A stretch of DNA of 64,000 nt from Bryobacteraceae bacterium (GTDB taxonomy: Bacteria > Acidobacteriota > Terriglobia > Bryobacterales > Bryobacteraceae). Position numbers and translations under genes: made by a program. The first letter of the stretch is position 1. Each line of letters opens with the position of its first letter. This document shows, piece after piece, positions 9,353-17,696 of this stretch. The notes under the pieces are model-generated. The model made no database searches, was not told the origin of the DNA, and worked only from the letters and a program-made list of their open reading frames with translations. The stretch is taken from the NCBI GenBank assembly GCA_025056455.1, contig JANWVY010000004.1, positions 124,001-188,000 of the forward strand, given 5' to 3'.

Positions 9353-10793
9353 GCGGATCTTCCTCCCAGGGCGGCGTGGCTTCGATGAGGCGTCCTAGGG
9401 ACGGCTCGATCCTTTCTAACTTGCGTTTCATTTCCCAGGCAATGCGGCGATAACTGAAATGCCCCTTCACGCCGCTGCGAAGCTTAGCGATATATTCAAG
9501 CTGCGCGAAATCCATCTTGAAAAGAAATCGCGCCCGGGCGCCGAATGGCAGCAGGTAGTGGGACCCTGGGGGCGGCAGCGATTGCACCACTTTCATCGTC
9601 GCCTCCATGGTCTGTGAATAAAGCGCCGAAAGCCCGGCCTTTTCGACCGCCTCGGGGGTCTCGTAGCCAAGCTCCGCACTATAGGCTTGCCGGAATTGCT
9701 CACAGCGTCGGTGGCGGTGCAGGTCGCGATAGGCGCCAAGGTCCATAATCAGGTCAAAAATAAAGGTCGAGGTGCGGAATTCGCGGAGCAGTTCATCTCG
9801 TCGCGACCGTGACTGCAGCGCTACCCCCAGTACCTCCAGCTTTCGTTCTTCACTCCAACTTGCGACCAAATCCTGAAGCTCTCGGTAAGGCCGGTTGGTG
9901 ACCGGATACAAAAGCGTCGCAGCGATTTCGCTCACAGGGTCTGCGGGACGCACCAAGTCCACCGAGTCAGGTTTATATCCGGAAGGCGGGGGAAGATTTT
10001 GTTCGGCCCAGAGCTTGAGGTCGGCACGGGCGCGCCGCCGGTGTTCATCCGCACTGACATACTTGGCTAGCGTAGGGGCCATGGCTTCTCCGGCCAAAGC
10101 TGCATCCCAAACGCAAGCGGGCCGTTCCGCACAAGCCTTGGCAAGTTCGCCGGCAAGATCTCTCACCTCCGCATACTCGGAGACCTTTAAACGGCGAATT
10201 TGCTTTTCTAGGGTGCGAATGCTCACGACTTGTCCCACATTGGTCGGCACGCCAAAAAACAGCAGATACCTGGCTACGTCAAAGGCCCGGGCCGAGAGAT
10301 TGCGCACATAAGCCTCGGGCTTCATGGATTCGGGTCGCGGCAGCTCGGTCTTGAGCCAGTCGAGAACTTTGGCGTGCGTTTCGCGATAGGCTGCAATCAT
10401 GGCCTGAGCCTGCTGCAAGTACGCGGCTGCTTCTGCCGGGCGAAATTCCGGGGGAGTGATCACGCCCACTTGGGAGAAGTCTTGGTATCGCGTTGACTTG
10501 GCTTGTCCATCCCACAGCTGTTCGTCTTCGACTTCCGTGGCGGCAAGCTCTGAGATTCCCTCGAGACACACTGCCAGGTGCCCCAGATCGGCAATGGAAG
10601 CATGCCCGTATTGAAAGTAAAAACTCTCTAAGAATTTCTGGGAGTCATGGCTGCGCACCCATTCCAGGGATTGGTGAATGGAATCGGCAGAGCGACTGTA
10701 TCGGGCAAGCGCATAGGCCGATTTTTCGGGAGGCATCGGCGAAAGCATAACCACACGTGCCGGTTTGGCCTGGCTGCCTGCGAGCTCGGACAT
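9342..10793 (-). CDS. thyX: FAD-dependent thymidylate synthase, duplicated long form
   Basis: ThyX makes dTMP from dUMP with methylene-tetrahydrofolate and FAD/NADPH. Canonical ThyX is ~220-250 aa, whereas this protein is 483 aa and looks like two fused ThyX-like halves. The N-terminal half keeps the helical pattern (GHASIADLGHLAVCLEGIS) but has DEQLWDGQAKSTRY (residues ~88-101) where the RHR signature should be. The C-terminal half keeps LHRHRRCEQFRQAYS (about 355-370), close to RHRxxSxNxxS. Start ATG 10793 was chosen because the longer frame runs back through dut. It is divergent from dut with only 24 bp between the starts, linking dUMP supply and use. Activity is likely but not certain. 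Confidence 0.85.
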   Translation of the reverse strand: MSELAGSQAKPARVVMLSPMPPEKSAYALARYSRSADSIHQSLEWVRSHDSQKFLESFYFQYGHASIADLGHLAVCLEGISELAATEVEDEQLWDGQAKSTRYQDFSQVGVITPPEFRPAEAAAYLQQAQAMIAAYRETHAKVLDWLKTELPRPESMKPEAYVRNLSARAFDVARYLLFFGVPTNVGQVVSIRTLEKQIRRLKVSEYAEVRDLAGELAKACAERPACVWDAALAGEAMAPTLAKYVSADEHRRRARADLKLWAEQNLPPPSGYKPDSVDLVRPADPVSEIAATLLYPVTNRPYRELQDLVASWSEERKLEVLGVALQSRSRRDELLREFRTSTFIFDLIMDLGAYRDLHRHRRCEQFRQAYSAELGYETPEAVEKAGLSALYSQTMEATMKVVQSLPPPGSHYLLPFGARARFLFKMDFAQLEYIAKLRSGVKGHFSYRRIAWEMKRKLERIEPSLGRLIEATPPWEEDPLTR

Positions 10794-10817
10794 CTTCGCT
10801 AAGATAGCAAATGCTCC

Positions 10818-11249
10818 ATGAAGATCCGCATCAAGCGTGTTCGGGAAACCAGCGCTCTTCCGACCTATGCGCATGGTCCAGACGAAGATGCTGGTATGGA
10901 TCTCTATGCGGCGGTCGATTCGCTCCTTGCCCCAGGTGAGACCCGGCTTGTACCGACGGGCATTTCCATTGAACTGCCACCAGGCTATGAAGCGCAGATT
11001 CGTCCCCGTAGCGGACTTGCGCTCAAGCACCAGCTCACCCTGCCCAATTCTCCGGCTACGATCGATCCGGGCTACCGGGGCGAGATTCAAGTGATTGTCC
11101 ATAACTTTGGCAAAGAGCCATATCAGATTCGCGCTGGCGACCGCATCGCACAGCTTGTGATTGCCCGCTATGAAACCGTTGAGTGGGAGGAGGCGGATTT
11201 AAACGACTCGCTCCGGGGAGGTGCTGGTTTTGGTTCCTCAGGCCGCTAG
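10818..11249 (+). CDS. dut: Deoxyuridine 5'-triphosphate nucleotidohydrolase
   Basis: dUTPase hydrolyses dUTP to dUMP and pyrophosphate, keeping uracil out of DNA and feeding thymidylate synthesis. All five trimeric dUTPase motifs are visible in order: DAGMDLYA, PRSGLA, a third with TIDPGYRGEI, AQLVIA, and the C-terminal glycine-rich RGGAGFGSSG. Length 143 aa is normal. ATG 10818 starts 24 bp from the divergent thyX, so the two promoters must overlap the neighbouring gene or each other. The gene is cytoplasmic and complete. Confidence 0.97.
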   Translation: MKIRIKRVRETSALPTYAHGPDEDAGMDLYAAVDSLLAPGETRLVPTGISIELPPGYEAQIRPRSGLALKHQLTLPNSPATIDPGYRGEIQVIVHNFGKEPYQIRAGDRIAQLVIARYETVEWEEADLNDSLRGGAGFGSSGR

Positions 11250-11282
11250 CCCGGCCAGCCTTCTCCAAGTTCCCAGTCCTCT

Positions 11283-12248
11283 CTACCCGGTCGTGAATGT
11301 GGTTGTTGAACGATCGAGCAAGCCGTACTTGAAAATCAGGTCGCGAAAGTCCTTTTGATAAAAAATCTGGATGTTGATGTGCGGGTAGAGTTGCCGCAAC
11401 CGCTTCACTTTGCGGTTCTTTTTGGTGACGTGGGCTTGCTTCATCGTGGTGAGCTCGACAAACAAGTCAAATTCGGAGAGATAGAAGTCTGGGGTAAAGG
11501 CCTCAATGACGCGGCCGTGTTCGTCCCACTGGATGGGAAAACTCCGCGGCTCATATTCCCAGGCAATGCGGTAGAAGTCGAGCAGGTTGGCGAAAATTTC
11601 CTCACTGGCGTTGGCGAACGGTTTGCGTTTCCAGGCAACTTTCTGCGCCGGGTGGATGCCGTATTTGGCGAGCTTGAGCCGTGTTTGGAACTGAATTTGA
11701 GCTTCCACCGCTGCGGAAAGCAAGACGGCGTCGAGCAGGCCCCGGCTTTGCGCGGCCTTTTCGAGCAAGGCTGCAATCGCATCGCAGTCCAAATGCTCTG
11801 CATTCACCATGAGGTCAACCTCAGCCGGCTGGATCCGCGAGCGTCCGAAGCGCTTGCGCCGCACCGCTTTCTGGGCTTGTTCGAGTTGGGCCAGCAGTTG
11901 TTTTGCCGCCGGTCGCTCCAAGCGGTGCTCGAGCATTAAAGTGCCGATTCGCCGCGACTCTGGCGCCACCACGTAACACCTTAGGACGTCAGGAAATACC
12001 TGGCACAAGAGTTCGGCGGAGGGAGCGCAGAGCACGATTGGCGATTGTGTGCCTAGCCGCGCCAGCAGAGAGACGACTGCAGCGGCATAGGCTCGGTCGG
12101 GAATCGCAGTTTCCGAACCGAATTCCTCGGTAATGAGCTCTCGAAGCTTTGCCTCGTTGACGAATTCAAAGCGCAGCCGCTGAGCGGCTAGCCGGGCGAT
12201 CTCCTCAACTTGACTGCCCGGCTCTCCCCACACGGTCAAGAAAGCCAT
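11283..12248 (-). CDS. Cytidylate-kinase-like domain fused to a PD-(D/E)XK-like domain
   Basis: ATG 12248 is used (321 aa), since longer frames overlap the divergent sulfatase. Residues 1-200 resemble the cytidylate-kinase-like family in their alternating pattern (ARLAAQRLRFEFVNEAKLRE; later AVRRKRFGRSR). However, the P-loop position reads WGEPGSQVEE, without GK(S/T), so nucleotide phosphorylation is doubtful. Residues ~220-321 form a second domain: FANASEEIFANLLDF, then EAFTPDFYL and LFVELTTMKQ, then KKNRKVKRLRQLYP. The spacing P-D-(x)n-E-x-T-x-x-K is reminiscent of PD-(D/E)XK nucleases. From memory, a similar domain precedes hypoxanthine phosphoribosyltransferases in some bacteria. It lies convergent with dut. 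Function is unknown. Confidence 0.6.
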   Translation of the reverse strand: MAFLTVWGEPGSQVEEIARLAAQRLRFEFVNEAKLRELITEEFGSETAIPDRAYAAAVVSLLARLGTQSPIVLCAPSAELLCQVFPDVLRCYVVAPESRRIGTLMLEHRLERPAAKQLLAQLEQAQKAVRRKRFGRSRIQPAEVDLMVNAEHLDCDAIAALLEKAAQSRGLLDAVLLSAAVEAQIQFQTRLKLAKYGIHPAQKVAWKRKPFANASEEIFANLLDFYRIAWEYEPRSFPIQWDEHGRVIEAFTPDFYLSEFDLFVELTTMKQAHVTKKNRKVKRLRQLYPHINIQIFYQKDFRDLIFKYGLLDRSTTTFTTG

Positions 12249-12375
12249 CTCTGGTTCATTATCGCCCCGTTTGCGCGAGCATCCCGGGTTCCTTTGCCCC
12301 GCGATCGGGCGGCGCTGGCCGCTTCCAGCGACGCTGGCGTACATTTCGTGCTGGTTCAAGATATGCTGAATCATC

Positions 12376-13842
12376 ATGCAGCACCGTCGCGCGTTTCTCC
12401 GGGCGCTTGCCGGAGCCTCGCTCGCCTCTGTGGGAGCTGCTGCTGCCGGGCGTCCCAACGTCTTGTTCCTTTCGGTCGACGACATGAACGACTGGGTTGG
12501 CTGTCTCGAAGGTTATCCCGGGGTGCGCACGCCGCATCTTGACGCCCTTGCAAGACGGGGAGTTCTGTTTCGCAACGCCCACTGTACGGCGCCGCTCTGT
12601 AACCCTTCGCGCACCGCCTTGTTAACCGGCCTGCGGCCGGACACGACCGGAATTTATAACAACGAACAGTATTTGCGCCCGAACCTGCCCCAGGTTGTGA
12701 CGCTTCCAGTCCACTTCAAAAAGGACGGATACTATGTGGCCGGGGTTGGGAAGGTGTTTCACCATGTGGCCGGTTTCAATCCCCCGGATCAGTGGCATGA
12801 ATTTGAGCTTCAACAGTTTGACGACCCTTGGTACCGCCGCGCGGAATGGTATCCCTGGGTCAAGAAAATTCCCCCTCCCAAGGGCCATCCCTTCAACGGT
12901 CTGGACGGGTTTGCGGGCGAGTTTGACTGGGGTGTGCTGGACATCCCCGAGGAAGCCTACGGCGACATGCATGCCGTAAGATGGGCCGAGGCATTTTTGA
13001 AGCGCAAGTTCGACCAACCCTTTTTCCTGGCGGTGGGGCTCTGGCATCCGCACATTCCGATGTATGCTCCCCAGCGATATTTTGACTGGTATCCCGATCC
13101 GCGTTTGCCCGAGGTTCCAGAAAACGATCTGGACGACATCCCTAAAATCGGACAGACCTTCGCGGCTTTCCGGCGCGATGAGTACGAGCGCATTGTCACC
13201 TCGGGGAAATGGAGGGACGCAGTGCGCGCCTACCTAGCTTGCATCAGTTTCGCTGACGCGATGGTGGGGCGCATCTTGAAGGCGCTCGAATCGAGCCCTC
13301 ATGCTCAAAACACGATCATCGTGTTCTGGTCGGACAACGGCTGGCATCTCGGCGAAAAACGTCACTGGCATAAGTCCACTCTGTGGGAACGCGCCACCCA
13401 CGTCCCGCTGATCCTTGCCGGACCCGGCGTACAGTACCCCGGCCGCGATCGCTTGCAGCCAGTCACTTTGCTCGACCTCTATCCCACTTTGGTGGAAATG
13501 TGTGGTTTGAGCCCGCGGCGTGACCTGGAGGGGAAAAGTCTTGTTCCGCTGCTGCGCAACCCCAGCGCAAAACACCGCCCAGCCGTCATCACCCACGAAG
13601 CAGGCAATCACGCCGTACGGACCGAGCGATGGCGCTACATTCGCTATCACGATGGCTCGGAAGAACTCTACGATCGGAATTCGGATCCAAACGAATGGAA
13701 AAATCTTGCTGGGGATCCCCGGTTCCTCAGCGTCAAGCGAGAGCTAGCTCGGTGGATCCCAGCCTCAAGCGCCCCGCCTCAACCCAATCGAGACCAGTTT
13801 GACTTCGACTTTGAAACTTACCGCTACCACCGGCGACCCTGA
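12376..13842 (+). CDS. Tat-exported sulfatase, iduronate-2-sulfatase-like
   Basis: Sulfatases use a formylglycine made from Cys or Ser. The signature C-x-P-S-R is CNPSR with Cys75 (LCNPSRTALLTG). The metal-binding N-terminal pattern is LFLSVDDMNDW, and a late FWSDNGWHLGEKRHWHK motif supplies further ligands. The order resembles iduronate-2-sulfatase-type enzymes that act on sulfated polysaccharides. The N-terminus MQHRRAFLRALAGAS..AAA is a twin-arginine signal, so export through the Tat system encoded at 621-2301 is expected. Length 488 aa is normal. No formylglycine-generating enzyme or anaerobic maturase is in the window. It is followed by a glycosyltransferase 10 bp downstream. Confidence 0.92.
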   Translation: MQHRRAFLRALAGASLASVGAAAAGRPNVLFLSVDDMNDWVGCLEGYPGVRTPHLDALARRGVLFRNAHCTAPLCNPSRTALLTGLRPDTTGIYNNEQYLRPNLPQVVTLPVHFKKDGYYVAGVGKVFHHVAGFNPPDQWHEFELQQFDDPWYRRAEWYPWVKKIPPPKGHPFNGLDGFAGEFDWGVLDIPEEAYGDMHAVRWAEAFLKRKFDQPFFLAVGLWHPHIPMYAPQRYFDWYPDPRLPEVPENDLDDIPKIGQTFAAFRRDEYERIVTSGKWRDAVRAYLACISFADAMVGRILKALESSPHAQNTIIVFWSDNGWHLGEKRHWHKSTLWERATHVPLILAGPGVQYPGRDRLQPVTLLDLYPTLVEMCGLSPRRDLEGKSLVPLLRNPSAKHRPAVITHEAGNHAVRTERWRYIRYHDGSEELYDRNSDPNEWKNLAGDPRFLSVKRELARWIPASSAPPQPNRDQFDFDFETYRYHRRP

Positions 13843-13852
13843 GTATCTGGGC

Positions 13853-14884
13853 ATGCGTGTGGCTTTGGATGCAACGCCGCTGGCAGGACCGGTTGGGGGG
13901 ATCCGACGTTACACCGCTGAACTCTCCAAAGCGCTGACCGAGTTGTATCCCGAGGACGAATATGCGCTGGTCTCAGACCAACCGTACGCGGGCAAAGAGA
14001 GCGGGCCCGTTCGGGGGCTGGATCGCCACTGGTGGCTCATTGGTCTTCCGCGCCTGCTCCGCCAAAAATCGTTTGACGTTTTTCACGGGACCGATTTTTC
14101 CGTTCCCTACCTCCCGGTGCGGCCCGCCGTGATGACTGTGCATGATCTTTCGCCGTGGCGTGATTCTGGCGCGTCCGACCGCGTGCGCCGGCGCACTCCC
14201 TGGCTGCTCCGGCTAGGACTGGCCACCATGGTGATTACCCCTAGCCAAGCGGTGCGTTCGGAACTCATCGAGTCTTTCGGTCTCGCGCCCGAGGAGGTCG
14301 TTGCCATTCCAGAAGCAGCCGCCGAGCACTTCACCCCGAGTCTGGAGGCTCCCCCTCCAAGACCCTACTTCCTTTACGTAGGTACGATCGAGGCGCGCAA
14401 AAACGTCGATATTGCCATTGCAGCTTGGCACGAACTCCGCCACAGCTACGACGTCGATCTTGTGCTGGCTGGCCGCATCCGGGAAGGATATCCCCCATTG
14501 CCTTGCCTACCTGGACTTCGGGTGCTTGGGGAGACGTCCGAAGCAGAATTGCCCTACCTTTATACACATGCGATCGGGTGTCTTTATCTATCGTCTTATG
14601 AGGGTTTTGGATTACCGGTCTTAGAGGCGATGCAATGTGGCGCACCGGTGATTGCCGCCAAGCAGGCGGCAATCTGCGAGCTGGCTGGAGAGGCCTGTCT
14701 CCTCGAACCGCCCCGCGACACCCGCGCCGTGGCGGCAGCCATGCGCAACTTGTTGCTCAACCCGGAACTGCGCGGCGAGCTCAAGCAGCGCGGCCTGCGC
14801 CGGGCGCAACAATTTTCTTGGCGCAAGACAGCCGAACTCACTCGCCGCGTTTACGCGACCGCGATCCGTCGCTTTTCTGGTTGA
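13853..14884 (+). CDS. Glycosyltransferase family 4
   Basis: The start ATG 13853 lies just after the sulfatase stop; an earlier start at 13799 would overlap it by 44 bp. The 343-aa protein has the two-domain GT-B plan. The N-terminus reads RVALDATPLAGPVGGIRRYT (glycine-rich acceptor side). In the C-terminal half are YVGTIEARKN and the retaining-GT4 motif YEGFGLPVLEAM, followed by GAPVIAA. It is probably cytoplasmic or peripheral to the membrane and transfers a sugar from a nucleotide donor. Donor and acceptor are not readable. Tight coupling to the sulfatase gene suggests co-transcription, not necessarily a shared pathway. Confidence 0.88.
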   Translation: MRVALDATPLAGPVGGIRRYTAELSKALTELYPEDEYALVSDQPYAGKESGPVRGLDRHWWLIGLPRLLRQKSFDVFHGTDFSVPYLPVRPAVMTVHDLSPWRDSGASDRVRRRTPWLLRLGLATMVITPSQAVRSELIESFGLAPEEVVAIPEAAAEHFTPSLEAPPPRPYFLYVGTIEARKNVDIAIAAWHELRHSYDVDLVLAGRIREGYPPLPCLPGLRVLGETSEAELPYLYTHAIGCLYLSSYEGFGLPVLEAMQCGAPVIAAKQAAICELAGEACLLEPPRDTRAVAAAMRNLLLNPELRGELKQRGLRRAQQFSWRKTAELTRRVYATAIRRFSG

Positions 14885-14936
14885 TCTCTGGTTGAGGCGG
14901 AGGCAAAGGGAAGACCCGCTTTTGAGAACCTGGACG

Positions 14937-16346
14937 CTAAGGAGTCTTTTTCGGCGGCTGCGGTTGCGGGCTAAGGGCGCTTGCAATGGCCAGCTCGTAG
15001 AGCGCAAGGGAACGGAAATAGTCTGACTGTGCAGCGACTTCTCGCACTGCCGCCTCAAAGGTAGCTTGTTCCCTCAGGTTCACCAAAAAAAGTGTGCTAT
15101 CGCCAAGATCAAACCGGTCTTTTTCGAGTTCTTGAAGCCGGCGCGCCACCTTTACTTCTTCGGCGATCAACAGCGCCCGGCGGTAGGCGGCCTGCACGGC
15201 CGAAACGGCGTCCTGAACCTCGGCCGTGATTTGTTCCCGAGCAAACTGTTGACGCAGATCGAACTGGGAAAGGCGGGCTTCTGCTGCTTGGAGCCGGCCC
15301 GCGGCCTGCCGCCGTTGGAAGGGCAAGTCAAAAACCACCGAAGCTTTTAACTCTCGCGGCCCGCGTTTCACCGTGCCGCTGCCGCCTTCCGCCGTAAACG
15401 ACATCAGCAAGTCAACGTTGGGCAGCAACTGGTTCCGCGCGAGGTCCGCATCCACTTGCGTTTGGGCGCGCTGCACAACGAGACGTTGCAGTTCTGGCCT
15501 CCGCCGGAGTGCAGTTTCAATATCTTCTTGCAGCCGGGATTCCGTCATGGCTTCCATGGGCGGAAAACCCGCCGGCAGCTGGGACGCTTGGGCGAGCACG
15601 GGGCGGCCTGCGGAGTCACGATAGAACAAAGACAATTCAATGGTGGCCTGCTGTAACCCCCGTTCGGCTTCCACGATTTGCGAGCGGCGTTGCAGGATGG
15701 CGCGCTCGTTATCGGTGACTTCAATTTGAGGAAGTTGCCCCAGCCGGACGCTTTCGCGCAGGAATGCGTCCCGGTCGGTGGCGATTTTGAGCAAAGCCTC
15801 GGCCACCTGCAAACGCTGGCCGGCAGCCACCCAGGACCAATATCGCTGCGTGGCCAACTGCAAAATGACAATCTTCTGTTGGTCGATGGACAGCCGGGCG
15901 GAATCGATTCCCAGGTCCGCTTTCCGCAAATCCGCACGGCGGCTGTCAATGGCCCGGTCCCGGAACAGCGGAAGGCGAAACCCGCCGCGGAGCTCACCTA
16001 GACTGCGCGTTTCTAGCTTCCCGTCGTAGGAGGCGAAGTTGCCCTCACCGCGACGCCACCCGGCAAAATACGTGGTTCCCAGGAACGGGGTGGCCTGCTC
16101 AATTCCGAAGTCCACGCGCTCGTTATCATAAAAGCCGAATTCTTCCGCATCGAAGCGCAGGCGGAGCACAGTGTCAAAGCGACCGAGCGCCGTTCGCATG
16201 TCGCCCCGCGCAATATCGAGATCGCGGAGAATGGCTAGCAGTGGGGGGTAGTTGCGATTGACTGACTCCAGTACGTCCTCCAGCCGGAGGGTTTGCTGAG
16301 CGTTGGCAAAAACGGGTAGAAGGATCGCCGCTAAGCGAAGCGTCAC
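14937..16346 (-). CDS. TolC-family outer membrane efflux protein
   Basis: TolC-like proteins form trimeric outer-membrane channels with long periplasmic helices. A short signal peptide (TLRLAAILLPVFANA) is followed by QTLRLEDVLESVNRNYPPLL, a classic TolC start. Two repeats of amphipathic helices follow (ATDRDAFLRESVRLGQLP..EV and ARRLQELEKDRFDLGDSTLF). The length, 469 aa, fits. GTG 16346 overlaps the HlyD stop by 4 bp (GTGA), giving translational coupling. It is the last gene of the ABC-HlyD-TolC operon, so it probably completes the tripartite exporter. Confidence 0.9.
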   Translation of the reverse strand: MTLRLAAILLPVFANAQQTLRLEDVLESVNRNYPPLLAILRDLDIARGDMRTALGRFDTVLRLRFDAEEFGFYDNERVDFGIEQATPFLGTTYFAGWRRGEGNFASYDGKLETRSLGELRGGFRLPLFRDRAIDSRRADLRKADLGIDSARLSIDQQKIVILQLATQRYWSWVAAGQRLQVAEALLKIATDRDAFLRESVRLGQLPQIEVTDNERAILQRRSQIVEAERGLQQATIELSLFYRDSAGRPVLAQASQLPAGFPPMEAMTESRLQEDIETALRRRPELQRLVVQRAQTQVDADLARNQLLPNVDLLMSFTAEGGSGTVKRGPRELKASVVFDLPFQRRQAAGRLQAAEARLSQFDLRQQFAREQITAEVQDAVSAVQAAYRRALLIAEEVKVARRLQELEKDRFDLGDSTLFLVNLREQATFEAAVREVAAQSDYFRSLALYELAIASALSPQPQPPKKTP

Positions 16347-17683
16347 TTCTTATCGCCCTCCCCGCCTTTCGGCTTATCCGGATCTGTGGTCGAAATCACG
16401 GGCGGGAATCCATTGAATTGCCGCCACAGCTCATAGCCGAGAGAAACTTGGTTCAACAGTACCCAGCCATTTGTACGGACCCCCTGCCTGAGCCATCGAT
16501 TGCTTGGCCAGGGATCATCGTTGGGATCCGGCGTGACCAGCACGCGAAACTTGCCCTGGCCATTGTCTGTGGCGTCCACCAGCATGACAATTCCGCCAAA
16601 GGTGCCTACCGCGACAGCAGGCCAGCCGACAAACTGAATCGCCGGCCACCCTTCAAATTGGAGGCGGACCTTGCGGCCCGGGGTGATCAGCGGGGCGTCG
16701 TTTCCGCTCACCCAGAGCTCTACCGTTTGCGAACTGGTCTCGGGGATCAAAATGGCCAGCGGGTCCGAGGCCTTAAGAACCTCGCTGCCTGGCTGCGCCA
16801 GCAAGCGGAAGATGGTGCCCGCACGCGGCGCCTTCACCGTCTGGTTGCTCTGACGGGCGAGCCGGACGTCAATTCGCTGCAGCTCCACGTTGGCGTTGGC
16901 AATTTCGGTAAGCGCGATGGCCCGGGCTGCCTTCGCCTCCTCGATGGCAGCCTTAAAATCATTCATGATCTTGACCTGTTCAGCCTCCAAGGCGGCCTTG
17001 TTGTTTCGCTCCGCGTTGAGGGTAGCCCGGAGACGGTCAACCTCCGCCACCGACCGGTCAAAGGAGGCCTGGGCAAGCTCCAAATTCCGGGTAGACGTCA
17101 GACCTTTTTCCAGGAGACGCTTTTGACGGTCGAGGTTTAATCGATCGGCGACCAATGTCGCTTCGGCCGCTGAGAGATTCTGCTCGGCTGCGCGAATCCG
17201 GTCAATCGCCGCCTGAATGCGCGAAGCATTCGCATCAAGGGCGCTCCGGCGCGAGCCCTCAATGCCGATGATGCGTTCTGACAGAGAAAGCTCACGCGCA
17301 CGCGCCGCTTCGATCCGTCGAAGAATCGCTTCGCGCTCTTGCGTTAATCGCATGAGGATCGACGAGTCAATGTCGGAGATATCAACCACTGGGTCGCCGG
17401 CCTTGACCCGGCTGCCTTCCATCACGTGCCATCGAACCACCCGTCCTTCAACCGGAGCATCGATGGTCTGCTGCCGCTCGATCGGGTTCACGGCGCTCAC
17501 GCGCCCTGTTCCCGTCACGCTCTGTTGCCAAGGACTCAGCAGCAGGAAAATGGGGAGCACGACAAAGCCGACAACCAGCAGTCGCGCCATCGTTCGAACC
17601 GTATTCGGCGAGCGTACCAGGCGCATCGAGGGCAGAAGCTCGCCTTCGAATGGAGCAATGTTGGGATGAGTTGAGTTCACCAT
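16343..17683 (-). CDS. HlyD-family membrane fusion protein
   Basis: This periplasmic adaptor links an inner-membrane ABC exporter to a TolC channel. It has one N-terminal membrane helix (about residues 32-50, LLVVGFVVLPIFLLLS), then a biotinyl-lipoyl half-motif (DAPVEGRVVRWHVMEGSRVKAG). A long coiled coil of roughly residues 115-290 follows, rich in Ala/Arg/Glu, then the second lipoyl half (VKAPRAGTIFRLLAQPGSEV) and a beta-barrel. Length 446 aa is usual. It starts 13 bp after the ABC gene stop and overlaps tolC by 4 bp. Its substrate is unknown. Confidence 0.92.
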   Translation of the reverse strand: MVNSTHPNIAPFEGELLPSMRLVRSPNTVRTMARLLVVGFVVLPIFLLLSPWQQSVTGTGRVSAVNPIERQQTIDAPVEGRVVRWHVMEGSRVKAGDPVVDISDIDSSILMRLTQEREAILRRIEAARARELSLSERIIGIEGSRRSALDANASRIQAAIDRIRAAEQNLSAAEATLVADRLNLDRQKRLLEKGLTSTRNLELAQASFDRSVAEVDRLRATLNAERNNKAALEAEQVKIMNDFKAAIEEAKAARAIALTEIANANVELQRIDVRLARQSNQTVKAPRAGTIFRLLAQPGSEVLKASDPLAILIPETSSQTVELWVSGNDAPLITPGRKVRLQFEGWPAIQFVGWPAVAVGTFGGIVMLVDATDNGQGKFRVLVTPDPNDDPWPSNRWLRQGVRTNGWVLLNQVSLGYELWRQFNGFPPVISTTDPDKPKGGEGDKK

Positions 17684-17696
17684 CAGCGAGTTCCTG

